Under the pieces are notes generated by a model. The model was not told the origin of the DNA. It searched no databases and saw only the letters and a list, made by a program, of their open reading frames with translations. The position numbers and the translations under genes are program-made. Shown here in pieces: positions 10,111 to 22,019 of a stretch of DNA of 64,000 bases; the stretch's first letter is position 1; each line of letters begins with the position of its first letter. Source of the stretch: Pleurodeles waltl (Eukaryota > Chordata > Amphibia > Caudata > Salamandridae); contig NC_090445.1 in the NCBI RefSeq assembly GCF_031143425.1, positions 1,574,774,049 through 1,574,838,048 on the forward strand, read 5' to 3'.

Positions 10111-13100
10111 TGCAATCGCAGGTGCAGGAACACTGGGCCACACGTGAGCAGGTGCAGCGGTGTCCACCCCGGTTAGCACTGCTCTGTCCAACTTATAATT
10201 TGGTCCAAAATGTGCTATATACGTTTAGTGCTTATTCCTTGCCGATTTTTACTTTTGCTGTGCTGCAAAAAATGTTCTGTAAAATTGACAGAAGAAACAT
10301 TTTTTTTGCTTTGTTTGTGTTATACAAACAGCAAATCAGTGCAAAAATGTATTTTTCTTTTTTTTGCAGGAGTGCAACGTTTATGTAAAACGATTCTTGG
10401 TGGTATGAGTGCGGGTTAACTGAGGAGTGAGCATAATCTGTGCTCCACTCCCTATGTGTGCTAGTGTTAAGCAGTTCAAAACATAATTTGTGCTGATTTT
10501 ACTACCAGTGCATTGGTCGATAACATTCTGAGCAGGCGTTGTATACGTGTAACATAATTCATGCTGTCCACTTCGCCACAACATGGCAGTAGTTGGGGGA
10601 CGGGGTTAACAGTAAAAGGTTTATTAAATCAACTGTAGGCAGTGTTCAGTTTCGGAAAAGTGTAAGCGAAGAAGCTCAAAGTTTTCGTAGGAGCCGCCAC
10701 TGGTACTGTGCCATGCCAGAGTTGCTGAATAGCAAGACTACCTAGTCTTGATTTCATCTCAATCCCCTTCCTTCCACCACCCTTCACTTCCTGTCTCTTT
10801 ATTGCAATCTTTCATGTTTTCCTATTATCCTCCTTTTTCTACCTTCCTTGCTCTTGCTGTGGGTCAAACTCTCATGATGAAAAATGAGTCCTGGTCCCTG
10901 TGAATGGCTTCGGGTGCTCACTACCTACAACCACTGGCACACATTACGCACTGGTCCTAAGCTTCAAGCTTTCTGTCTGCAGCGGGCTACTGCAGCGTTG
11001 GAAGTACCCAATTATTCACCAAATTAAAATTATTATTCTCGAATTTACCAAACGAACTACAAGTCATTTTAGGCTTGTCTCACTTCCTGGTTGACGGTCA
11101 AGGCTCCTCCCCTTCAGAGTAACAATGTGTGTGTGTCACTGTGATGTTACCTTTGAGCACACCTTTGAGAGCAGCCAGCTGTGCGCGTGCCCCTCAGGGT
11201 CCTTGTGGCTGCCACTTTTGAGGGTGGAGGTTCCCACTCCCACAACCGTTGCATATTTGGACCTCAGGTCTGGCTTCCCTGGTTTCCATACCCTTCTCAT
11301 TAGGGTGCCAGCACAGCAGCCATGCGGGGGACCGAGGTGCACCTGGACTTGTGCCAGGGTTTGGAGAATAAGCGTGCATGGCCGGTAGGTATTGCCTGAG
11401 GACTGCAGCCCCAGAATGAAGGCCGTGCCTATGAGGGTTTGTTAGAGTGACAGTTGTCTTTTTTACAACTCCACCCAGTGTTTCAAGATGTGGAGAGGAT
11501 ACTGGAAGATCCCGCCCAACACTGGTTCCTCTTAGTGTGAGCTGGAGGGCCCATAGGAATACTGTTGGTTTTGATTGCCCTACCCCTGACAAAGGTACAC
11601 CAGAATTGAAGATTATCTTCCCCTGAGTCTTTTGGAGTTGTTTGGAGCTTTTAAACCATGTATTTCAATTAAGAAAGCTGCTGAAAAGATGGTGTGAGCT
11701 AGGTAAGATAAAGATGCTGCTCTACGTGGGCTTGTACAGCGAGTCGACAGAGATCGGGTTGGCAGACTGTTATACTGTTGAGGAATTTGTGAGTGACAGC
11801 TGGTCACTACTTGCTGGTTGTTGATGGCTGTCACTGTCCCTCAGAGTTTAATGTCTTGAGATTCGCTGGTGAATAATATTTGTCTGGATGGTAGAGATCT
11901 AGCAGTAGAAACAAGAGAAGGTCTGGGATACCACTAGTGTCAGAAATATATGTGGTCAGTATTGCAAATTGTTTCTGCCCATATCATCCACCAGGATTTT
12001 GTACTTTGACAACCCGGTTTTTGGACGTTTACTGTGGGTAAGTCTCACTACCCGAGTCTCATTCACATTAATCTCAGGGTATGTGGAGTGAGTATGTTTA
12101 CTGCCTGTGTCAGCTATATAAGATACAGCCACTGTGGCACAGGTAGGATAAGAGCCTGGTCAGGTTACACATGAACATGTGTGTACCCGCATGTGCGCAC
12201 ATGTACAGGCTGCTTGTGTAAGGCTACCGTTGTTTGCAGCCCAGGTTGCCTGGTACAGAAGGGACTCTGAAAGGATAGGTGCTAACTTGGGGTAGGCTTT
12301 ATAATATTAGAGGGCATTCACAGATAAGTCAGTTGGGTTTACTGGAAATGCTGTAGTATGCACATTGGTGAAATCTGCCTTACAGTGAAGCTTTGCTCCA
12401 CATAGACCTTCACGGTCCAGCAATGTGTCAAACTGTGGTAAAACATGCATACCGAGTTTGAATATATATGTCACAATAACACATATATACATCAACTGGG
12501 ACATCAAGAATTGTCATATTTCTCCGGCTCAACTCATAATCAGATTCCATGACTTTGTTCTGACTGCTGGGTCAAGTTAATTACTCTGCACCTAAAAGAG
12601 GGGCCATAGGCCTCCCCATGCACAAGGAACAAATATTTGTGATTGACCCTGTTTCTGGGAGAGGGAACGGGTGCGGGAAAATCTGTGTCTGATAACTAGC
12701 TTCTCACACTGCACCTGGGCTGGGAAAGTGCAGACCCACTGAACAAGGGAGGGAGCCCAGATATATGGAGCCAACAACAGAGGGACTCACCTTTGAAGTT
12801 TTGGTGGGAAGGGATCTGGCAGTGATGTCAGCTAGGGGTGGAGCTGAGGCCCTCAGAGCAGCTCTTCACAGAGAAAATGTGACAGCATCATGTTGGATTG
12901 CCCGAGAATACTACGCAGGAAAGTTGGCACAGGGAGGGAGGGATGATGTGGCATACTAGCATTGGCCAGGGGTGCCTGGCATCTAAAATCTTCCACCCCG
13001 AATTATAAATCCTTATCCAATGGAGAGACAAAGACAGTATCCCTGGACCTCGAAGGGAACAGCAGTGGAGGAATGGCCAGCTGCAAGGAGAAGCTACCCG

Positions 13101-14350
13101 CTGCCCTGCCAAGATGTGCAAAGGACTTTGACTCCAGCATACCCCAAGTCTACAATGGGTCTCTCCAGGGACTGTGGTGCTGGCCACCTTATGCTCCATT
13201 ATGACCACATAGGGAAGAGCTGGCCGTCGCTTCCACCCAAGGTGATCTGCAAAACAGCCAAAAGGCTATAGGAGCTAAGAGTGTGGGCAGGAGGGTGCCT
13301 CACTGGCTGATAGCAGAGGGGCTGAAAAAGATGCCGCACCAGCATGAGAGGAGCACCGGGAACCAGGTTGGCAAAACAGCATTTTCTTTAGATTAGGGGT
13401 AGAGGGGTGTGCATTGGAGCTCCCTTCCCAAGCCACCCTTTGCCACACACCACAAGGCTGATGCCAGGATCAGTGTCCTGGAGACTCCATCCCCTGGATT
13501 TAGAAGAAAACCAAAATACCACTTGGAGCACTACTGCACTTTTAATCTGCCACTCCAAGGGTGGTGTGAGCCCTGGGAGGGATGCAGTTCACCCCATGCA
13601 CCCCCATGCCCATGTTTAGGTGGATACCACAGTCTGCCCACAATTCACACAGGTCTTTGTAAGAAGGGTGGCGTACTTGCTCTGCTAGAGTTGGACACGG
13701 GTGAGTGTCAACTAGGGATGCCAGTGCCTTTGTGACTCCCTAGCAGTCCTACCATTGCTCAAGGCAGGATGCCCCCAATAAGACCCAGACACCCACAACC
13801 AAAAGGACAAAAACTAAAGAAACAAGTGGTGAGACCACAGCAGAAACTGAAACTCAGTAGGTAAACCTGCTCACAAAATATTCAAAGAAGTAACCCTTAA
13901 TGCCCCATGAGGGCTAACCTGCATATTTAATTGTAGCTTGTGGTGTCCTCAGCTGAGCAGGGTCATCACCAACGGTATTTGCCAGTGTTGTGGGTTACAC
14001 TGAGTGAAGCAGCCCCTTTTCAAAGTATTTTAAAACACACTGAATTGATGGAGACCTCTCTTGGGGCCATTGAATACATGACCCCATGAGAGGTTTCCAT
14101 CGTTTTCAAAGTGCTGTGAATTGTAGCTGTATGCTCTTCACCTTGAGGTTGCTTCTATGGCTGCATTATGGCTGCATTAGGCAGTCTAAAGAGTGTTAAA
14201 GAAATTATCTATTAGGTTTAATGTTGTTTTGGACACAAATGCTTTATTGAAAGCTTTATTAACAAACATTGCATTGCTAATGCATTGGAACATGTTTCTT
14301 GATTTTATTGGGCTTCAATGATGGAGCCTAACATGTTGGCTGTCGTTAGT
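10111..14350. other. Gene-free interval, no recognised element
   Basis: I examined both strands and found only short unsupported frames. There are a few T-rich runs (10300-10365) and a pyrimidine-rich patch (10750-10860). The GC-richer part at 12.6-13.7 kb looks like transposon or LTR sequence in texture but shows no ends or domains I can name. Confidence 0.4.
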
Positions 14351-14353
14351 AAT

Positions 14354-14450
14354 GTGGTGATCCTCTGACAAAGTCAATAGGCTTGCCTTAAATAGTTTTG
14401 TGATGACCCCTTGACAAAGACAATAGGCCTGTCTTAATTAAACATTGACA
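14354..14450 (+). repeat. Short direct repeat, ~45 bp, two copies
   Basis: GTGATCCTCTGACAAAG with TCAATAGGCTTG is followed about 45 bases later by GTGATGACCCCTTGACAAAG with ACAATAGGCCTG. It is a minor local duplication just before the microsatellite. Confidence 0.55.
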
Positions 14451-14462
14451 CCCTTCTATACA

Positions 14463-14576
<114 letters not shown>

Positions 14577-15468
14577 ATGTTGCATCTGGTATAAGTGTGT
14601 GTAGTAAACATCTTTTCTTTTTTTTTTTTACAAAATCACTTACTGGACAATAAGATATTGATTGCTGTGCCATGCCAGCGACTGGAGATTACTAGCCCAC
14701 ACCACCACCCCTGAGTACGCCATGAACTACTGTGCTTCAGTACTGTGAGAGAGTCAAGTGCTACAATAGGGTACTTGGTTTCCAGTAAGGTGATGTTAGA
14801 AATGGGGTCTCTAGCTGGCAGTCGGTTTGGACCCTGTCCAAGTAGGGACCCTCACTCTAGTCAGGATAAGGGCGATACCTCCTCAGATAACCCCTGCTCA
14901 CCCCCTTGGTAGCTTGGCACGAACAGTCAGGCTTATCTCAGAAGCAATGTGTAAAGCATTTGCACATAACAAGTAATACAATAAAAACACTACAAAAGGA
15001 CACCACACCAGTTTTAGAAAGATAGCCAATATTTATAAAACAAAACCAAAACGAGAAAAATCCAACATACAGTGCTAAAGATATTAATTTTGTGAGGTTT
15101 AACTTAAAAATACAGTTCCTTGAAGTCAATAGCTCCACCTGGGGCTATCACGGCGTCGTGATCAACAAAACCAACAGTTCAGGCCGGCCGCAGCATCGCG
15201 GGCCAGCTACGGTGTCGGGAAGACCTGCAAACAGTATCTTGGATTTACAGGGTGTCCTGATCCTCGTGGTGAGCTCCGGAGAGCAGCGTCACTGGTGTTG
15301 CGGTGTTGGTTCCGGAGTCAGTGCTGGAGTCGTTGAGCCCTTAAAGTTCACACGCGTTGCAGATCGAACTCCGAGCTGATGAAGTCAGGTACGCCGGTGG
15401 GATGGAGTCGGGGCTGCGGTGAGAAGCAGGACGATTCGACGTGCGGTGTCCACAGGTAACGCTGCAGG

Positions 15469-16180
15469 CAGCGGCTCGGTGACGGCGTCCAGCGGCGTCG
15501 GTGAGACCAGGGCTGCAGAGTGAAGCTGGGCGGTGCAACGTGCGTTGTCCACAGGTCACGGTGCAGGCAGCGGCATCTTTGTTGCTGAACTGCTATTGTC
15601 GGTAGGCCCAAGCCAAGCCAGTGGTGCGGGATGGGACGGTGCTTTGAGACCCTCACGAACGGTGTACACAGGCCACAGTCCAGGCAGGGATGCCTGGTGA
15701 CGACACTGGAGTCGATGGTGCTGGTGGACCGGGGCTGCGGTGCGGGACGGTGCTTTGTGCTCCTCACGAGCTTTGTCCACAGGCCACGGTGTAGGCAGCA
15801 GCGCCAGTGTCAGCAGGAGCGGCAGGGATTCCCAGGCTGTGGTGTGAGCAGGCGATGCCCGAGTGCATGGCCCGCAGGTCGCGGTGCGAGCAGCGGCTCG
15901 GTGAAGTCGTCCAATGACAGCGTCAGTGAGACCGGAGTCGCGAAGCGGGGCAATGCGACTCTGTGCTGCGTTGGCAGGTCACGGTTCAGGCAAGCAGCTT
16001 CGTTGGCATCGTCGCAGTGGTTTTTCTTCTTGTACAGCACATAACAACAGTTCCCAGTGCTGCAGGTCAAGGAAACTGAAGTCTTTGGTTTCCCTGAGAC
16101 TTCCAACAGGAGGAAAGCTCTACTCCAAGCCCTTGGAGAACTTTCAAGCAGGACACACAGCAAAGTTCACCCCTTGCACT
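15469..16180 (+). repeat. Internal tandem duplication, first 712-bp unit
   Basis: This unit starts CAGCGGCTCGGTGACGGCGT and recurs at 16181-16893 with few differences. Within it a shorter motif of the type CACAGGTCACGGTGCAGGC returns about every 95-118 bases (near 15451, 15550, 15668, 15778, 15873 and 15973), so the unit is itself built of about six degenerate subrepeats. Open frames in this GC-rich DNA occur on both strands at matching offsets and are not credible genes. Confidence 0.9.
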
Positions 16181-16893
16181 CAGCGGCTCGGTGACGGCGT
16201 CCAGCGGCGTCGATGAGACCAGGGCTGCAGTGTGAAGCTGTGCAACGTGCGTTGTCCACAGGTCACGGTGCAGGCAGGGGCATCTTTGTTGCTGAAGTGC
16301 TATTGTCGGTAGGCCCAAGCCAAGTCAGTGGTGCGGGATGGGACGGTGCTTTGAGACCCTCACGAACGGTGTACACAGGCCACAGTGCAGGCAGGGATGC
16401 CTGGTGACGACACTGGAGTCGATGGTGCTGGTGTTGGTGGACCGGGGCTGCAGTGCGGGACGGTGCTTTGTGCTCCTCACGAGGTTTGTCCACAGGCCAC
16501 GGTGTAGGCAGCAGCGCCAGTGTCAGCAGGAGCGGCAGGGATTCCCAGGCTGCGGTGTGAGCAGGCGATGCCCGAGTGCAGGGCCCGCAGGTCGCGGTGC
16601 GAGCAGCGGCTCGGTGAAGTCGTCCAATGACAGCGTCAGTGAGACCGGAGTCGCGAAGCGGGGCAATGCGACTCCGTGCTGCGTTGGCAGGTCACGGTGC
16701 AGGCAAGCGGCTTCGTTGGCATCGTCGCAGTGGTTTTTCTTCTTGTACAGCACATAACAACAGTTCCCAGTGCTGCAGGTCAAGGAAACTGAAGTCTTTG
16801 GTTTCCCTGAGTCTTCCAACAGGAGGCAAGCTCTACTCCAAGCCCTTGGAGAACTTTCAAGCAGGACACACAGCAAAGTTCACCCCTTGCACT
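16181..16893 (+). repeat. Internal tandem duplication, second unit
   Basis: This near-identical copy directly abuts the first unit at CCCTTGCACT|CAGCGGCTCG. The low divergence shows the duplication is recent relative to the element's ageing or was present in its source copy. Confidence 0.9.
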
Positions 16894-18099
16894 CTTTTCA
16901 GGCAGAAGCAGCAACTGCAGGCCAGTCCAGCAAAGCAACACAGCAGAGGGACAGTACCCCTCCTCCATATCTTCAGCTCTTCTCCTTGCAGAGGTTCCTC
17001 TTGATTCCAGAAAGATTCTGAAAGTCTGGGGTTTTGGGTTTCCTTCTTATACCCCTTTCTGCCTTTGAAGTTGGCAAACTTCAAAGAAAGCCTCAAGTAT
17101 TTGTGAGATCCGTCTTTGGCCATGCCAGGCCAGGCCCCAGACACACACCAAGAGGTTGGAGACTGCATTGTGTGAGGGCAGGCACAGTTCTTTCAGGTGT
17201 GAACGACCACTCCTCCCTCCCCTCTAGCTCAGATGACTCATAAGGATTTGCAGGCTACACACCCGCCCCCTTTGTGTCACTGCCTAGAGAGGTGCAAAAC
17301 AGCCCAACTGTCAAACTGACCCAGACAGACAATCCACAAACAGGCAGTGTCACAGAATGGTTTAAGCAAGAAAATGCCTACTTTCTAAAAGTGGCATTTT
17401 CAAACAGACAATTTAAAAACCAACTTCACTAAAAGTTGTATTTTTAAATTGTCAGTCCAGAGACCCTAAACTCCAAATTTGTATCTGCTCTCAAAGGGAA
17501 CCTTCACTTTAAGTATATTTAAAGGCATCCCGCATGTTAACCTATGAGAGAGATAGGCCTTGCACAGTGAAAATCGAATTTGGCAGTATTTTACCGTTAG
17601 GACATATAAAACACACTAATATATGTCCTACCTTAAGCATGCACTGCACCCTGCCCCTGGGGCTACCTAGGGCCTACCTTAGGGGTGCCTGACAAGTAGT
17701 AAAAGGGAAGGTTTAGGCCTGGCAAGTGGGTACAAGTTGAATTGGCAGTTTAAAACTGCACACACAGACACTGCAGTGGCAGGTCTGAACCGTGTTTATA
17801 GGGCTACTAATGTGGGTGGCACAACCAGTGCTGCAGGCCCACTAGTAGCATTTGAGTTACGGGCCATGGGCACCTCTAGTGCACTGTTCTAGGGACCTAC
17901 TAGTAAATCAAATATGCCAATCATGGATAACCAATCAACAATACCATTTACACAGAGAGCATATGCACTTTAGCACTGATTAGCAGTGGTAAAGTGCCCA
18001 GAGTCCTAAAGCCAACAAAAACTGCTCAGAAGAAATTAGGAGGATGGAGGCCCAAAGACTGGGGATGATCCTGCAAAAAGGGCCAGGTGCAACAGGTGA

Positions 18100-18680
18100 C
18101 AATTGTGGATGTATTACTTGTGAAAACTCACATCCACCACAACCACTAACCCATTTTTTTACTGTCAGTGTACCCAGAAAGAAGGATGAGGTGTGGTGGA
18201 GAGGCTTTTCTGGTTTGTAGCAAATGCTTTCCCCCAGTTGGTTCCTCTTCAAGATTAAAGGAGCCCAATGCACTGTGTACTTCTCTCTATAGGGCCGGTG
18301 ATCGTATTGAATGGGGCATTAATCTTTGGAATGTTAACTTACAGAACATTAGATGTTTAAAACTTTTGAATCACCAGTGATATACTTTTGTCATACTGTC
18401 TGATATATACTCTTTCAGACATGCACTTGGTCTTATTCCTAGGAGCAACAGGGAGATAGGAGGGTGCAAAGAGGAACGTAGAGGAGTCAAACGTGGGGAG
18501 TTGCTGTGTTTACTATGTGTTTTTAGAGATGTTAATACCCCCTTGTTGCTTTTTGTTCCCTTATATGAACGTAGTGTGCTCTGAGCCTATCTGTAGTGAA
18601 TTATAGCTATTTTCTACCATCGTCAGCTACAAAAGAATATAACTCAGGTTGTTGATGTGAAAAATGGTTGTATTATCAGT
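18100..18680. other. Gene-free spacer
   Basis: This AT-rich, unremarkable sequence lies between the LTR-like element and the A-rich region. I see no recognised features. Confidence 0.4.
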
Positions 18681-20530
18681 GACATTTTATAAACTCGAGT
18701 TGCTCATTAACCCCCCAATATCGTATTGGGGTATGAAAGAGAAAAGTAGATCTGATTTTGAAAGAAGTAGATAGATACCAAATAAATACATAAAAGCTAT
18801 AAAAAGTAGATTACATACTATCTTGGACAGTGTATTTATAGAGCAGGAATAAGTTATAGATGGGGTTGAAAAACTGAAGAGCAGATTTCAACAAAACTGA
18901 ATCCAATAGAATCAACCCACTCATCAACCTCCAAAAAGACAACTGAGGAAACTCAGAAAAATGCAAATGTAATTGCATTAGTGGAGGAAACGTTATTCTC
19001 CTCTAGCCCTAATGTAGGCTTTATTGAAACATATCAAGTTCTAAAAAGAAATAACAACTTTAAAAATATCATGTCTGAATTACCTAAAGTGGAAAGTGGA
19101 CCAAATAAAAAAATACAGGTTGTTTTGAAATGTTATATATAAAAAAACAGATAGAACTAACAATAAAGGAAATTGTTTTAGGTATGGTGGTCGTTTGGAA
19201 ACTCCAATTGTTATAGAAAGGCTACAAGAAAGTAGATCAGGAAAAATGTGCGGTATGATATGTCTCTCAAAAGTAAAAGAAAAGAGGCTAGGTTCTGAGT
19301 TAACCATAGTTGCATTAAATGATTCACAGAACACAACGTTACCAAGTTTATTTCTCAGAATATATGCCCACAAGGTCTACATTTTGAATTTAAAGTGATC
19401 TTGGTAAGGTTTAGGATATTAATTTTGTTCACAACTTGGTGAGTGACAAGCCGATTTAGACAAGAATCTCCATTGGAGGTAATACATAAAGAACAATGTG
19501 TGAGCCGTACCTGCTCTATCTTATCTTTAAAAACAGAGACTTTAAAAAATACAGCAAGTTCACTAGGTTACTCAGGCTCATAATAAAACAGAAAAAATAT
19601 ATTTTTTCGGAATAGCCCAACTGTAAGGAGGAAGATTGTCTTATCTTCTTATAGCATCTTGTCTGTCTGAAAACTTCCAAATATTTCTGGAGCACCTATA
19701 TCTTCAATAATGCTAAATAACGTAGTGAAAATAAAGGAATCATTTCTCTGGTAATATACCAAGTACCAGGATCCTCCCGGTTGATGTCAATTCAACATAT
19801 CTTGGAGTCAATGCTTGGTTTAAAGGAAAAGTGTGATAAAGATTCAGATAGTAACAGATCTGAAACCAGAAATTGTGCGTACTCTCAAGGGACAAGATGA
19901 AATGAACACCAAACTGAACAGTGATATACAAACAGTAAATAGGCTAACTATTGAACATTTAGTACAAACAGAGAACTCATTTGTACCTGATAAAATAGAT
20001 AAAAATGTACAAGCAAAGTCGTTAGATAAGTGAAGAAATTATGGATTTCGAAAATGGTATAATGAGTGATGATAACGAAGAAGGGTGGAATGAAGGTGAC
20101 AAAAAAGTTCAGATGGCATGCCAAAAAACAATAAGATAAAGAAACAAAAACCAAGATGTTCTCAAATTTTATAATAGGAAAAAAATCTGAGTATAATACG
20201 TCAAAGAACAAAAAGGAATGAAAATATCCCAAAAAATCCATAAGTAGTAAAGTTAAAGGATAACATATTGGAAAAAGTGGACAAGAACATTGAGAAATAA
20301 AACCCATACAATTAAATCCAAAAGCAAAAAAATGTAGACAAAGGGATATTTGAAGAATAATTTACTGATACTGATCAAGCAAATCAAATAAACCCAAAAT
20401 TGTGAATCCAAATCTTAATGACACTAAGGACTCAATAAGTGAAGGAGTTACAAAAGAAAAGGAGTTTATTAATAATGGTACTCAAATGAATAGAGATTTC
20501 AGTATAGAAAATAATTGGAAGGATAGGAAA
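18680..20530 (+). other. A-rich region, possibly a decayed transposon ORF
   Basis: The plus strand is strongly A-rich. Broken frames encode lysine-, asparagine- and glutamate-rich peptides, for example around 19195-19398, 19833-20033 and 20402-20520. Such composition is typical of gag or ORF1 proteins of some retroelements. I cannot name a domain. The pattern stops abruptly near 20530, where GC-richer sequence (GGTCATGGCCGCTTGGGAG) begins, which looks like an insertion boundary. Confidence 0.3.
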
Positions 20531-21955
20531 AGTCTAAATTTGTTGTGGTCATGGCCGCTTGGGAGTGCCATCTTCGCAGTCCGGTGGCTCTTCTGGTGTG
20601 TTCTTGCAGGTGCAGGGTTGGTGGCAGGTTTGGGGGAAATGGTCAAAACTTACCTGTGGACCTCTGGGGTTGAGGACTGTTCTGTTCCTGAGTTCTTGAT
20701 TGTAGCTCCCTCTGACGGCTCGGTGCAAGGAAGACACTACTGGGATTGTGGTGGGGTGTGGCTGAGAAAAAAGCTTTGAAGCTATGTTTGTACTTTATAA
20801 GTACTACCCATACATGCATACAGTGATGCCCAGTGTAGGGCCCACATAACAAGTGTCTCCATCCTGTCATTTGTTTTGATCCCATTTATCTATTTAGGAT
20901 TCTTATGGCACATCATATTCTTGCAGTACCTTCCCTACTATGTATACAGTGAGACTGTGATGTGTATTTTGATGCCAGACAAAATTTCTTCATTATTGAT
21001 TAATCTCCCTGATCCTGTTCTTGTTGTCATGATTCTTGGTATACTGTGGTCCTTAAAGGTTTATACTGTCCTCTCTCTTCTTAGTATTTCATTTTAAGAC
21101 AGTTGTACAATTTCCATTGCGTATCTTCCCTACCCACTTTTTTATTAACTTTACTGAATATACATCATATCCAAAGCACCTTCTGTCAACTGCTGCCTTT
21201 AGAATTCCTCCCACTGTCAGCCTCAGAATTAAAATTTATATCCGCTTTATTCACTCTTATTGCAACCCATTATGGCTCTGTATTTTGTGAACCAACCTAT
21301 TAATAGAGAGGTCGGTTTTCAAAATTCTTCCTATTTGAGGCTCCTAATTCTCTCTTGCTTAGCTCAAACTCTGCTTGTTTCTGCTTTTCTATCCCCACAC
21401 ATTCTGAAGTAGCTTAGGCAACGTGCACTGTTTTATGAAACATACAGTAAGTACACAGAATTCAACTATATTGTCCCCCATTTGTAAGGAATGGCTGTGT
21501 TAACTACCCTTCCTTGCAGCCGTATCAACACTTTGATGTAAGTCTCGTCCTTTTTCCTAGATGGAAAACCCTGTGTAAACTGATATGTAAGTAAGGCTGG
21601 AAGAGAAAGGACCTGCCCTTAAAATTGATAAGTTGGTACCACATGTTAGAATGTTCTCAACATGTAGACTGCCTAGGGAGGCAAGTGTTTGATCCCATTG
21701 AAGTAAATAAAGATTAATCATTTTTAGCAGCATGATCCAGTTTTGCTGAAAGGGCAGTCCCATGGAGGGTAATGTGACCTTGATTCTTTGAGAAGGTGAA
21801 GGTAAAGGTAACAATAGGAAATCTGTGGATGAAAGTAGCATACCTCAGTTCGTCCACACAAATCATAACTTATGAAAAAAACACAAGGCAGATCTCTGCT
21901 CCGAGTGCAGACCTAAAGATACTACTTGTAAATGCCCTTTGTGAATTCTCAAAGT
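20530..21955. other. Unclassified sequence after a composition break
   Basis: The first ~270 bases are GC-richer and unlike the A-rich DNA before them. The rest is T-rich on the plus strand. No terminal repeats or domains are recognised. Confidence 0.35.
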
Positions 21956-21958
21956 CAT

Positions 21959-22018
21959 AAACTTGGATGTTTGGTCTATGTTTAGACCAAACCTCTAAGT
22001 TTACCTTTGTGAATCGGG
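21959..22018. repeat. Hairpin with a MITE-like terminus
   Basis: GTTTGGTCTA at 21968-21977 pairs perfectly with TAGACCAAAC at 21982-21991 across a four-base loop, and pairing continues outward with a few mismatches to roughly 21960-22001. The following TTTGTGAATCGGGCCC resembles the terminal sequence of amphibian MITEs. The other end could not be fixed. Confidence 0.5.
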
Positions 22019-22019
22019 C

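Larger units (their letters stand above)
14794..18094 (+). mobile_element. 3.3-kb solo LTR or LTR-like element with 5-bp target duplication
   Basis: The element starts TGTTAGAAATGG and ends GGTGCAACA, giving the TG...CA ends of retroviral-type LTRs. It is flanked by a perfect GGTGA direct repeat (14789-14793 and 18095-18099). No gag or pol homology lies inside, and no second copy is present, so a solo LTR or a large non-autonomous LTR element fits. Its first ~200 bases resemble an abundant salamander LTR family as I remember it. At 3301 bp it is long for an LTR, partly because of an internal 712-bp tandem duplication. Orientation is given as read from TG to CA and is not independently proven. 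Confidence 0.75.

Noticed and set aside
15348..16876. Several 100-140-codon frames on both strands of the 15-17 kb GC-rich block
   Set aside because: They recur at a ~707-713-bp offset in both units of the tandem duplication, occur on both strands at once, and match no family. They reflect low stop-codon density in repeated GC-rich DNA.
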